A DNA stretch of 64,000 nt, from positions 19,541,297 through 19,605,296 of the forward strand of contig NC_135566.1 in NCBI RefSeq assembly GCF_964340395.1, written 5' to 3'. Position 1 is the stretch's first letter, and the number at the start of each line of letters is the position of its first letter. Below the pieces are notes generated by a model. It did no database searches and was not told the DNA's origin. It was given only the letters and a program-made list of their open reading frames with translations. Shown here one piece after another: positions 36,367 to 48,300 of this stretch. Source of the stretch: Glandiceps talaboti. Its lineage: Eukaryota; Hemichordata; Enteropneusta; Spengelidae. A program made the position numbers and the translations under genes.

Positions 36367-38704
36367 CCAGGGCCGTAGCCTGACCAAATTGCCAGGGGGG
36401 GGGGGGGGGCAGGACTTTGTCTTGGTGCAATCATGCATTTACATACATTTGCATAAAATTAACATAATATATGTCTTAGCATACGCAATTAAATATCATA
36501 TGTAAGGCCAGAGAAAATAAAAATCAACGGGCAAGCTAACCCATCACATTGGGTAAATATGTAGATTTCATTTTTCACAATGCTTGACAAGGATAAAATA
36601 AAGCAATATTTCAGGTCGAGTTTAGATAGAACTTATTCAGTCATCTTGATACTATCTCATGATGCAATTGTCAGCATAGCTACAGTTAGGAAATGTACAC
36701 AACGATTCACACATCACGTTGTAGCTCCTTTCACCCTCTCTTCTCAAAAAATGTTAAGCCCGTCAAATGAAACTCAAGCATTATTTGAGCCACCCCTTCT
36801 GTCACCTACACTACAGTGGAGATATAATTATATGGTACAATGATGCATTAAATTAATAGTGATAGCCAACTACAATAACACTCCGAACGAGATTACTTTA
36901 CACAGGATGTGGATTTCACATGCATAAGGAGATGTCTCTAATTAGTTCTAACCTATACAGGGAGGTACTTCGCCAGCCAACCACCTTCCATATCATCTTG
37001 TTTTGGGAGAAAGACTATTATCACCTTGATTGCTACTGATTGGAAGAATACAACTCCAAAGGTGAAAAAAATGAAAATAAGACAGTGTAGGAGGCCATCT
37101 AGAGGCATAAAATATCAAACCAAAGACATAATTTAAAGTCTTATATTCAATGCTTGAATATGGTAATAAAATATCACAATTGGAACAATTATGCTACGCA
37201 TTACATATTATCTGGAAGTGTATTTTGTTGTGGCAAAGCTGAAAGATATTTTGCGGATGTGCACTTGGTAAATGACTTCTCCTGAAGTTTAATTTGGTTC
37301 CAAAAATTCCGAATAAAGAGGAAAACATTTCAAGGCTTTCAGACTTTTGATTGACCAATGACTGTTCAGCCCACTCCCATGGTCGTAAACCTTTGCTCAA
37401 TTCTTTTTAGTGTACATTGGATATGCAACAGCTTTAATCTCAATTCATGTTTGTATGCATCATCAGAGCCAAGAAAACAACTGTATAAGATATTATATAA
37501 TTTGGAATAGACTCAAATGTATATTGTTACATATACAATTCAGAAAATATAAAGAAATATCCTTAATTTTGAAACAGATCTAGATGTGAAGCCCGCATAG
37601 GGATATATTGCCCATCACAAAAAAATATATATGGGTAAGTTGAATAGCTTTTTCATTTTTCCTGGTCTAATGTCGTATCTTTCAAAGTAGTTACCGAAAA
37701 GATGTCACATCATTTCAAAGTAAAAAAAACCCACTCAGTTTAAATAATTGAAAAAAACGGATGGTGCTTTCTCAAATAAGTAACAAAATAATCATTTTCT
37801 TTACCTACTCCGTCCCTATACTTTTATGGCCCTCATTTATGTCGGAACCCAAGGTGAACTCAGTGAATTCTCCTTGTCATTATCATTATAATGGAAATAA
37901 TTGCAATTTGGATTTTGATGTCGAAGGTACAGCAGGCTCTGTTTACAAATTCAGGGTCATTTTTTCCATAACAAATTGTCGTTTCAAAATGAATTGCGTA
38001 ATAACGCTAGTATCAGTGCGATGAGATAATTATATCAAACAACATTTTAACCAAAGACAACGTCGAACACAATTATTGAAAGTGGATCTTAAACTGCGTA
38101 CCCAGTTTAATAGTTTTTTTTAGGGCCACCAAATATTCCAAAAAGAGATCTGCCAATTTATCAGTAAATGTTTCAATATAAGCTTAGGAACAAGATGTAA
38201 ATGAGGTAGAGTACATCTTTGGTGTCACTGCATGCAGCAGGCGACCTCACGATGAACGACTTTTTCTGTCTTTTTTTGGAGTTTCACTCTGTGACATTAT
38301 TGCGACTTGCTATCTTCAAATGAAAGAGACTTTCAAGACGACTGTTACTCGCGGAAAATGCACAGTGCATGTGTGCACTTCTTTGTACTTTCCCGCACAA
38401 AGAATTTTTAATTTGCTATACTGCAAAAAGTTACAATTTTTAACTGGACACATTTTTATTCGAAGTTAAGCCAGCGTACAGTAGAGATATAAGATACATT
38501 TTAGCTAGGAGTCAGTGTACAGTCACTTTTGACTTTAGTGAACCATCAGTTTAAATAGCGCATGTGCAAGGAATCGTCACGTAAATAACGATTTTAATAA
38601 CATAACTATGTATTCAAAAAGTCGCTTTTTTCTTGCTTTTTTTAAAAATCTCAAGGGAACAGCTGCCCCCCCCTGCCCCCCCCCCCCCCCCCCCCGCAGG
38701 CTAA
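36367..38704. mobile_element. 2.3 kb segment with inverted G15 / C20 ends
   Basis: The left end reads CAGGGCCGTAGCCTGACC, then GCC-A and a run of 15 G (36395-36409). The right end has C8 and C20 runs (38666-38695) followed by GCAGGCTAAGGTAC, an approximate inverse of the left end (GTAGCCTG). CAGGGCCGTAGCC is a familiar transposon-end style. The interior has no convincing ORF. It is flanked by direct repeats far longer than a target duplication. Confidence 0.5.
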
Positions 38705-38715
38705 GGTACAGCAAA

Positions 38716-38797
38716 ACAACGAAAGGTTAGCCTATGTGATGGATGAGGGCGTACAGTACAGAGATATTCGAGTACGATTATGCAGATGTCAGTACAT
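38716..38797. repeat. 85-bp direct repeat, right copy
   Basis: Same orientation as 36280-36362: ACGAAAGGTTAGCCTATG through ATGCAGATGTCAGTACAT. Confidence 0.88.
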
Positions 38798-39116
38798 ACA
38801 AATCAACCAAAGTTTCAGCCATATGCGAAGCTCTGAGGGCTGTTGAGAGAGTCTATGTAATAGTATACATATACATTTTTTGTATTTCGTTTTGCTAAAG
38901 TTTGTGTCATTCTGCAGTGCATGTAAGTGTCCTGTAGTTTATTGCATTCAGAATGGCAGCTACAGCTTGCAGTTTGGAGCAAAATGAAAGAATATGGATC
39001 CTTTTTACTCTGTCTATAAATTGATAACCGACCGCAAAAACAAACTTCAATTTTGACCACATTTTCTTTCTGTTTGATAATCAACCCGAACAAGCAGAGG
39101 TTTCATAATCAAATAT

Positions 39117-39560
39117 ACACAAAGAATTTGGGCAAATTATTCTCTCTGTCTGCAGCTGGATAGTCAACCAGAACAATCAGACAGAAAGACAAGACAAACT
39201 GTTTCTTCTTCTCAATCCAATCAGACAGAACGAAAATGCGCGATTTTTCTTTCTGTCTCTCTGACAATCAAGTAGACAAAAAGAAAATGGTCTTCCAGTT
39301 TGATAATCAAGCTGACAGAAAGAATTTGAACCATTTTTTTTCATTCTGCGTGTTTCGTTGACAATCAACCCGAACAAGCAGACAGAAAGAAGATCTACCC
39401 CCCCCCCAACGCATGTCTCTTCCTAATCTTATCAGACGGAACGGAAATAGACCGATTTTTCTTTCTGTCTGTTTAATAATCAAATAGACAGTAATAATTT
39501 GGTTCGATTTTTAGTTCTGTCTCATTGACAATCAAGAACTTGGGGCGATTTTTCTTTGTC
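39117..39560. repeat. Dispersed duplicate 2 of the TCTGTCTG/AATCAGACAG-rich block
   Basis: Second copy of the block at 33050-33500, slightly shorter near the end and with a C8 run in place of C9. Confidence 0.85.
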
Positions 39561-39629
39561 TGTTAACGAATCAACTCTGAGAATCAGAAGGAATAACAAC
39601 AATATTCTGTCCTTGATTGAATGTGATAC

Positions 39630-40235
39630 AGTCTAGTATGTGTCATTTACTTTCATATGTGTTATTTTCCTTTATATCTCTGCTCATTATACACACAGAG
39701 ACATATATGGTACCCCTATATAACTTAACCCTATATATGTATCACTTTTATATTGCATCATTTGCCTGAAGGGCACATCATTTATGTTTTGGTTCACCAT
39801 TTACCTTAGTCTGTAAGGTACAACATGATGGGGTGCCCTCACACGTTTGAGAGTAGGCCTGTGAGGGCGGTACATCACAACGTATCTTACAGTCTACATT
39901 TACCTTAATGCGGGTCATTTATTTTCATATGCATGTCATTTACTTTATTATATGCATCATTTGCCTTGTGTCATTTTTTACATGGCACATCATTTGTCTT
40001 GTGTGTAATTTGATACTAGGTACACCAGTTATATTGTGTCATTTATTTCTATGATACACCATGCATGTGTAACTTCAATGTTTCATCATTTGCCTTTGTG
40101 TGTGCATCATTTATATTCATAGTGTGTTACTTGCCTTATGTGTGTAATTCATTGTCATATGCGAACCATTTGCCCTTATGTATGTATTTACTCTCACACA
40201 TGCTTAATTTACATTGATGTCACTTATGTTAGCAT
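39630..40235. repeat. Degenerate minisatellite of CATTTGCCTTATGTGTG-like units
   Basis: ATCATTTGCCTT, GTCATTTACTTT and CATATGTGT pieces recur every 25-35 bp with much drift. The palindromic MITE (39811-39899) is inserted in it. Confidence 0.65.
39811..39899. mobile_element. Small palindromic MITE, second copy
   Basis: TAGTCTGTAAGGTACAAC ... GTATCTTACAGTCTA; same family as 2778-2893, here about 89 bp. Confidence 0.65.
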
Positions 40236-40562
40236 GTATAAAACAGTTATTTTGCAGTCATCATCATCGCACATCGAATGTAGGAGAATAACAAAAAGTA
40301 AGTAACTTATAGATGACACTTACCACTCTTAGCCGTCAGGTATAGGTGATGTACGCTTGATATCTTGTAGATGTAATAGACATTGTCTTGAATGACAGCC
40401 ACAAAAGCCAGACAATAGTCCTTTCAGTTGGTCATTATATGTATCGATAAGTTATGGTATAATTTAATTAAATTCTCATCCTTCAAGACTAAATGGAATT
40501 TACTGTGAGCGCTGTAAACAGCTGCAGGTTATGATATGGCAAGTCTGGCAAAAAGGTCCCCT

Positions 40563-40595
40563 GAACGTTAGACTATTTCTAACGGTCTAACGTTC
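40563..40595. repeat. Perfect 11-bp inverted repeat
   Basis: GAACGTTAGAC at 40563 and GTCTAACGTTC to 40595 around an 11-nt loop. A second perfect hairpin, AAACATACAAAC / GTTTGTATGTTT, lies at 40739-40767. No function assigned. Confidence 0.8.
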
Positions 40596-40807
40596 ATATT
40601 ATCTAGTCAATGCTAGGGGTGTCATCGCTGCCAAGCAATTCTTTGTCGCCTTTTTTGAGTTGCCATACATATCCAAGAGAACACAGTTTTCCTTTCACAC
40701 TCACACAATTCTTAACAGCAAATAATGTAAAGGGAATAAAACATACAAACATATGGTTTGTATGTTTAATTGGTTTAAAAAGAACTTAAATACGATACGT
40801 GGCGGAG

Positions 40808-41008
40808 ATGACGAACGCAGATGGCAACGCGGCGAAGATGACAAATACAGACGGAGATGTACGCGATGAAAATGGAGACGGCGGTGGAACTGCGAAATTT
40901 GTGTCTGTGCATGTTAGGTATGAGAGAAAGGCCATATACAGGCAAGTGAAAATACTACTGACCAACCGACCAACCGGTCACCAACATAACCTAGCAAAAA
41001 ATGAGTAG
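40808..41008 (+). CDS. Uncertain small ORF, Asn/Asp/Gly-rich
   Basis: Starts MTNADGNAAKMTNTDGD, with two near repeats (MTNADGN and MTNTDGD), then becomes basic. The first 110 bases have higher GC and CpG than their surroundings, and a GT-AT donor-like step follows at 40918. A second ORF at 41048-41161 (plus) encodes 37 residues with an acidic run, EEVDDDDENDD. They could be exons of one gene or chance. I do not recognise either. Confidence 0.2.
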   Translation: MTNADGNAAKMTNTDGDVRDENGDGGGTAKFVSVHVRYERKAIYRQVKILLTNRPTGHQHNLAKNE

Positions 41009-41228
41009 AGAAAAAGATGAAATGTTGTGTATATGTAATATGTGATCATGCAAACCGACAGCGAAAAAGGACCGAGACGCGAGGAAGTTGACGATGACGA
41101 CGAAAATGATGATCGTATTTTTAATGTGGAGGTTGGGAAAGAGAGAGGGGAAGGAATATAGAAACAAGTCACTCATTCACTCATTCAATCATATTTATAG
41201 AAAAAAAACATAACAATTTCATCAACTT

Positions 41229-41273
41229 TTAATAAACACATTCTTGGGTCTTCGTATTCATCTTGGGTCCATC
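41229..41273 (-). other. Divergent exon-like module at the left edge of the array
   Basis: The minus strand has ATTCACTTTAG immediately before GATGGACCCAAGATGAATAC, parallel to the array acceptor ATTCACTTCAG before GATTGG. The downstream flank (TGTAATATTTAC, ATCCATTCGAATG) is also a drifted version of the array spacer. In phase 0 it reads 14 codons to TAA (41231-41229). In the alternative phase it gives W-T-Q ... Y-E-D and stays open for 27 further codons. It could be the last exon of a gene that contains the array, or an old degenerate unit. Confidence 0.45.
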
Positions 41274-42281
41274 CTAAAGTGAATTAATCAAAGTATTTAT
41301 TAAAACAACATCCATTCGAATGTAATATTTACTAAATCCTTAAACAAAATTGCTAACATCTAATATTCCAGTGTGTAATGTGATTCATATAATGCATGAG
41401 CATCATTCTACATCATGGCATTGTGACATTATTTCACAAGTCATTCATTCTCCAGTGTTAGAGATAAGAGTCAAAACGCTCAAAATTGCTATTACTTTAC
41501 CTAAGATATTACTGCTGATAATATCCTAATTGAATATATAAAACAATAGACCATAAATTTATCAACTGAATGATTTCAAAGTTTACGCTGAAAATTGCAA
41601 TTACTTACTGACCTTTTAAAAATATTACTTCAATATCATAACTATGTTACTCCAGAAAATATTACTTAATTCAGCTAGAAAGTACTGGTGAACGAAGGTT
41701 GTCTCTACTTGTCATGTGATGAGTAATCACAAGGCCACTCCCCCCCCCCTTAGATAACTTGTATTTTCCATGGATGAAGGCACAAAAATATTGCTCAATA
41801 ACATCTTGATGTCGAGTAATTTTGAAATTAAGAATGTTGACTTACTTCTGTGGCGTTTGCAGTCATTGTCACATCCATCCAGGTCCAGTCTTCGTGCCAT
41901 CTTCCGTGGCCTTGTATCCAATCCCGAAGTGAATATATTAGAGAAAAAATTTATTTATTCAATGAAATAAAATTAATTCAAATTGTAATATTTACACTCA
42001 AAATTGCAATTACTTACTCTGACCTTTTAAAAATATTACTTCAATATCATAACTATGTTACTCCAGAAAATATTACTTCAATATCATAACTATGTTACTC
42101 GAGAAAATATTACTGAATTCAGCTAGAAAGTACTCGTTGTCCCTACTTGTCACATGATTAGTATTCAAAACGCCACTACCTCCCCCTTAGATAACTTGTA
42201 TTTCCATGGATGAAGGCACAAAAATATTGCTCAATAACATCTTGATGTCGAGTAATTTTAAAATTCAGAATGTTGACTCAC

Positions 42282-42359
42282 TTCTGTGGCATTTGCAGTC
42301 GTTGTCACATCCATCCATGTCCAGTCTTCGTGCCATCTTCCGTGGCCTTGTATCCAATC
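42282..42359 (-). other. Representative 78-nt splice-bounded module (second of 48)
   Basis: On minus: a pyrimidine-rich stretch ending ATTCACTTCAG, then 78 nt starting GATTGGATACAAGGCCACGG, then the donor GTGAGT. In phase 0 a typical copy reads D-W-I-Q-G-H-G-R-W, H-E-D-W-T-W-M-D-V and T-T-T-A-N-A-T-E: 26 residues, four Trp, and an Asn-Ala-Thr sequon. The AG is kept in 47 of 48 copies (the 41846 copy has CGG). GT is kept in all 48: GTGAGT everywhere except GTAAGT in the 41846 copy. Four copies (43902, 46730, 47548, 49598) lack exactly one codon. The frame is open in 45 of 48; the copies at 43081, 44700 and 45909 share one TGA. The phase-1 frame has a stop in at least 17 copies, and the third frame stops in all. 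I do not recognise the peptide. Whether it is transcribed is unknown. Confidence 0.6.
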
Positions 42360-45300
42360 CTGAAGTGAATAAATAAGAGAATAAATTTATTTATTGAATG
42401 AAATAAAATTCATTCAAATTGTAATATTTACGCTCAAAATTGCAATTACTTACTATAACCTTTTAAATATGTTACTTCAATATCATAACTATGTTACTCC
42501 AGAAAATATTACTTAATTCAGCTAGAAAGTACTCATGAACTAAGGTTGTCCCTACTTGTCACATGATTGGTATTCAAAACGCCACTCCCCCTCTTAGACA
42601 ACTTGTATTTAACATGAATGAAGGCACAAAAATATTGCTCAATAACATCTTGATGTCGAGTAATTTTTAAATTCAGAATGTTGACTCACTTCTGTGGCGT
42701 TTGCAGTCATTGTCACATCCATCCAGGTCCAGTCTTCGTGCCATCTTCCGTGGCCTTGTATCCAATCCTGAAGTGAATAAATTAGAGAAAAAATGTATTT
42801 ATTGAATGAAATAAAATTAATTCAAATTGTAATATTTATGCTCAAAATTGCAATTACTTACTCTAAAAATATTACTTCAATATCATAACTATGTTACTCG
42901 AGACAATATTACTGAATTCAGCTAGAAAGTACTCGTTGTCCCTACTTGTCACATGATTAGTATTCAAAACGCCACTACCTCCCCCTTAGATAACTTGTAT
43001 TTCCATGGATGAAGGCACAAAAATATTGCTCAATAACATCTTGATGTCGGGTAATTTTAAAATTAAGAATGTTGACTCACTTCTGTGGCGTTTGCAGTCG
43101 TTGTCACATCCATCCAGGTCCGGTCTTCGTGCCATCATCCTTGGCCTTGTATCCAATCCTGAAGTGAATAAATAAAAGAGAATAAATTTATTTATTGAAT
43201 GAAATAAAATTCATTCAAATTATAATATTTACGCTTTTAATTGCAATTACTTACTCTGACCTTTTAAAAATATTACTTCAATATCATAACTATGTTACTC
43301 CAGAAAATATTACTTAATTCAGCTAGAAAGTACTCGTGAACTAAGGTTGTCTCTACTTGTCACTTGATTAGTATTCACAAGGCCACTCCCCCCTTAGATA
43401 ACTTGTATTTTCCATGGATGAAGGCACAAAAATATTGCTCAATAACACCTCGATGTCGAGTAATTTATAAATTCAGAATGTTGACTCACTTCTGTGGCGT
43501 TTGCAGTCGTTGTCACATCCATCCATGTCCAGTCTTCGTGCCATCTTCCGTGGCCTTGTATCCAATCCTGAAGTGAATAAATTAGAGAATAAATTTATTT
43601 ATTGAATGAAATAAAATTCATTCAAATTGTAATATTTATGCTCAAAATTGCAAATTACTTACTCTGACCTTTTAAAAATATTCCTTCAATATCATAACTA
43701 TGTTACTCCAGGAAATATTACTTAATTCAGCTAGAAAGTACTGGTGAACGAAGGTTGTCTCTACTTGTCATCTGATGAGTAATCACAAGGCCACTCCCTC
43801 CCCCTTAGATAACTTGTATTTTTCCATGGATGAAGGCACAAAAATATTGCTCAATACCATCTTGATGTCGAGTAATTTTAAAATTAAGAATGTTGACTCA
43901 CTTCTGTGGCGTTTGCAGTCATCACATCCATCCAGGTCCGGTCTTCGTGCCATCTTCCGTGGCCTTGTATCCAATCCTGAAGTGAATAAATAAGAGAGAA
44001 TAAATTTATTTATTGAATGAAATAAAATTCATTCAAATTGTAATATTTACACTCAAAATTGCAATTACTTACTATGACCTTATAAAAATATTACTTCAAT
44101 ATCATAACTATGTTACTCCAGAAAATATTACTTAATTCAGATAGAAAATACTCATCAACTAAGGTTGTCCCTACTTGTCACATGATTGGTATTCAAAAGG
44201 CCACTCCCCCTCTTAGATAACTTGTATTTTCTATGGATGAAGGCACAAAAATATTGCTCAATAACATCTTGATGTCGAGTAATTTTTAAATTCAGAATGT
44301 TGACTCACTTCTGTGGCGTTTGCAGTCATTGTCACATCCATCCAGGTCCAGTCTTCGTGCCATCTTCCGTGGCCTTGTATCCAATCCTGAAGTGAATAAA
44401 TTAGAGAAAAAATGTATTTATTGAATGAAATAAAATTAATTCAAATTGTAATATTTATGCTCAAAATTGCAATTACTTACTCTAAAAATATTACTTCAAT
44501 ATCATAACTATGTTACTCGAGACAATATTACTGAATTCAGCTAGAAAGTACTCGTTGTCCCTACTTGTCACATGATTAGTATTCAAAACGCCACTACCTC
44601 CCCCTTAGATAACTTGTATTTCCATGGATGAAGGCACAAAAATATTGCTCAATAACATCTTGATGTCGGGTAATTTTAAAATTAAGAATGTTGACTCACT
44701 TCTGTGGCGTTTGCAGTCGTTGTCACATCCATCCAGGTCCGGTCTTCGTGCCATCATCCTTGGCCTTGTATCCAATCCTGAAGTGAATAAATAAAAGAGA
44801 ATAAATTTATTTATTGAATGAAATAAAATTCATTCAAATTATAATATTTACGCTTTTAATTGCAATTACTTACTCTGACCTTTTAAAAATATTACTTCAA
44901 TATCATAACTATGTTACTCCAGAAAATATTACTTAATTCAGCTAGAAAGTACTCGTGAACTAAGGTTGTCTCTACTTGTCACTTGATTAGTATTCACAAG
45001 GCCACTCCCCCCTTAGATAACTTGTATTTTCCATGGATGAAGGCACAAAAATATTGCTCAATAACACCTCGATGTCGAGTAATTTATAAATTCAGAATGT
45101 TGACTCACTTCTGTGGCGTTTGCAGTCGTTGTCACATCCATCCATGTCCAGTCTTCGTGCCATCTTCCGTGGCCTTGTATCCAATCCTGAAGTGAATAAA
45201 TTAGAGAATAAATTTATTTATTGAATGAAATAAAATTCATTCAAATTGTAATATTTATGCTCAAAATTGCAAATTACTTACTCTGACCTTTTAAAAATAT

Positions 45301-48300
45301 TCCTTCAATATCATAACTATGTTACTCCAGAAAATATTACTTAATTCAGATAGAAAATACTCATCAACTAAGGTTGTCCCTACTTGTCACATGATTGGTA
45401 TTCAAAAGGCCACTCCCCCTCTTAGATAACTTGTATTTTCTATGGATGAAGGCACAAAAATATTGCTCAATAACATCTTGATGTCGAGTAATTTTTAAAT
45501 TCAGAATGTAGACTCACTTCTGTGGCGTTTGCAGTCATTGTCACATCCATCCAGGTCCAGTCTTCGTGCCATCTTCCGTGGCCTTGTATCCAATCCTGAA
45601 GTGAATAAATTAGAGAAAAAATGTATTTATTGAATGAAATAAAATTAATTCAAATTGTAATATTTATGCTCAAAATTGCAATTACTTACTCTAAAAATAT
45701 TACTTCAATATCATAACTATGTTACTCGAGACAATATTACTGAATTCAGCTAGAAAGTACTCGTTGTCCCTACTTGTCACATGATTAGTATTCAAAACGC
45801 CACTACCTCCCCCTTAGATAACTTGTATTTCCATGGATGAAGGCACAAAAATATTGCTCAATAACATCTTGATGTCGGGTAATTTTAAAATTAAGAATGT
45901 TGACTCACTTCTGTGGCGTTTGCAGTCGTTGTCACATCCATCCAGGTCCGGTCTTCGTGCCATCATCCTTGGCCTTGTATCCAATCCTGAAGTGAATAAA
46001 TAAAAGAGAATAAATTTATTTATTGAATGAAATAAAATTCATTCAAATTATAATATTTACGCTTTTAATTGCAATTACTTACTCTGACCTTTTAAAAATA
46101 TTACTTCAATATCATAACTATGTTACTCCAGAAAATATTACTTAATTCAGCTAGAAAGTACTCGTGAACTAAGGTTGTCTCTACTTGTCACTTGATTAGT
46201 ATTCACAAGGCCACTCCCCCCTTAGATAACTTGTATTTTCCATGGATGAAGGCACAAAAATATTGCTCAATAACACCTCGATGTCGAGTAATTTATAAAT
46301 TCAGAATGTTGACTCACTTCTGTGGCGTTTGCAGTCGTTGTCACATCCATCCATGTCCAGTCTTCGTGCCATCTTCCGTGGCCTTGTATCCAATCCTGAA
46401 GTGAATAAATTAGAGAATAAATTTATTTATTGAATGAAATAAAATTCATTCAAATTGTAATATTTATGCTCAAAATTGCAAATTACTTACTCTGACCTTT
46501 TAAAAATATTCCTTCAATATCATAACTATGTTACTCCAGGAAATATTACTTAATTCAGCTAGAAAGTACTGGTGAACGAAGGTTGTCTCTACTTGTCATC
46601 TGATGAGTAATCACAAGGCCACTCCCTCCCCCTTAGATAACTTGTATTTTTCCATGGATGAAGGCACAAAAATATTGCTCAATACCATCTTGATGTCGAG
46701 TAATTTTAAAATTAAGAATGTTGACTCACTTCTGTGGCGTTTGCAGTCATCACATCCATCCAGGTCCGGTCTTCGTGCCATCTTCCGTGGCCTTGTATCC
46801 AATCCTGAAGTGAATAAATAAGAGAGAATAAATTTATTTATTGAATGAAATAAAATTCATTCAAATTGTAATATTTACACTCAAAATTGCAATTACTTAC
46901 TATGACCTTATAAAAATATTACTTCAATATCATAACTATGTTACTCCAGAAAATATTACTTAATTCAGATAGAAAATACTCATCAACTAAGGTTGTCCCT
47001 ACTTGTCACATGATTGGTATTCAAAAGGCCACTCCCCCTCTTAGATAACTTGTATTTTCTATGGATGAAGGCACAAAAATATTGCTCAATAACACCTCGA
47101 TGTCGAGTAATTTATAAATTCAGAATGTTGACTCACTTCTGTGGCGTTTGCAGTCGTTGTCACATCCATCCAGGTCCAGTCTTCGTGCCATCTTCCGTGG
47201 CCTTGTATCCAATCCTTAAGTGAATAAATAAGAGAATAAATTTATTTATTGAATGAAATAAAATTCATTCAAATTGTAATATTTATGCTCAAAATTGCAA
47301 ATTACTTACTCTGACCTTTTAAAAATATTACTTCAATATCATAACTATGTTACTCCAGAAAATAGTACATATTTCAGCTAGAAAGTACTGGTGAACGAAG
47401 GTTGTCTCTAGTTGTCATGTGATGAGTATTCACAAGGACACCCCCTCCCCCTTAGATAACTTGTATTTTCCATGGATGAAGGCACAAAAATATTGCTCAA
47501 TAACATCTCGATGTCGAGTAATTTATAAATTTAGAATGTTGACTCACTTCTGTGGCGTTTGCAGTCGTCACATCCATCCAGGTCCGGTCTTCGTGCCATC
47601 TTCCGTGGCCTTGTATCCAATCCTGAAGTGAATAAATAAGAGAGAATAAATTTATTTATTCAATGAAATAAAATTCATTCAAATTGTAATATTTACACTC
47701 AAAATTGCAATTACTTACTCTGACCTTTTAAAAATATTACTTCAATATCATAACTATGTTACTCCAGAAAATAGTACATATTTCAGCTAGAAAGTACTGG
47801 TGAACGAAGGTTGTCACTACTTGTCATGTGATGAGTATTCACAAGGACACCCCCTCCCCCTTAGATAACTTGTATTTTCCATGGATTAAGGCACAAAAAT
47901 ATTGCTCAATAACATCTTGATGTCGAGTAATTTTTAAATTCAGAATGTTGACTCACTTCTGTGGCGTTTGCAGTCGTTGTCACATCCATCCAGGTCCAGT
48001 CTTCGTGCCATCTTCCGTGGCCTTGTATCCAATCCTGAAGTGAATAAATAAGAGAATAAATTTATTTATTCAATGAAATAAAATTCATTCAAATTGTAAT
48101 ATTTATGCTCAAAATTGCAAATACTTACTCTGACCTTTTAAAAATATTACTTCAATATCATAACTATGTTACTCCAGAAAATATTACTTAATTCAGCTAG
48201 AAAGTACTGGTGAACGAAGGTTGTCTCTACTTGTCATGTGATGAGTAATCACAAGGCCACTCCCTCCCCCTTAGATAACTTGTATTTTCCATGGATGAAG

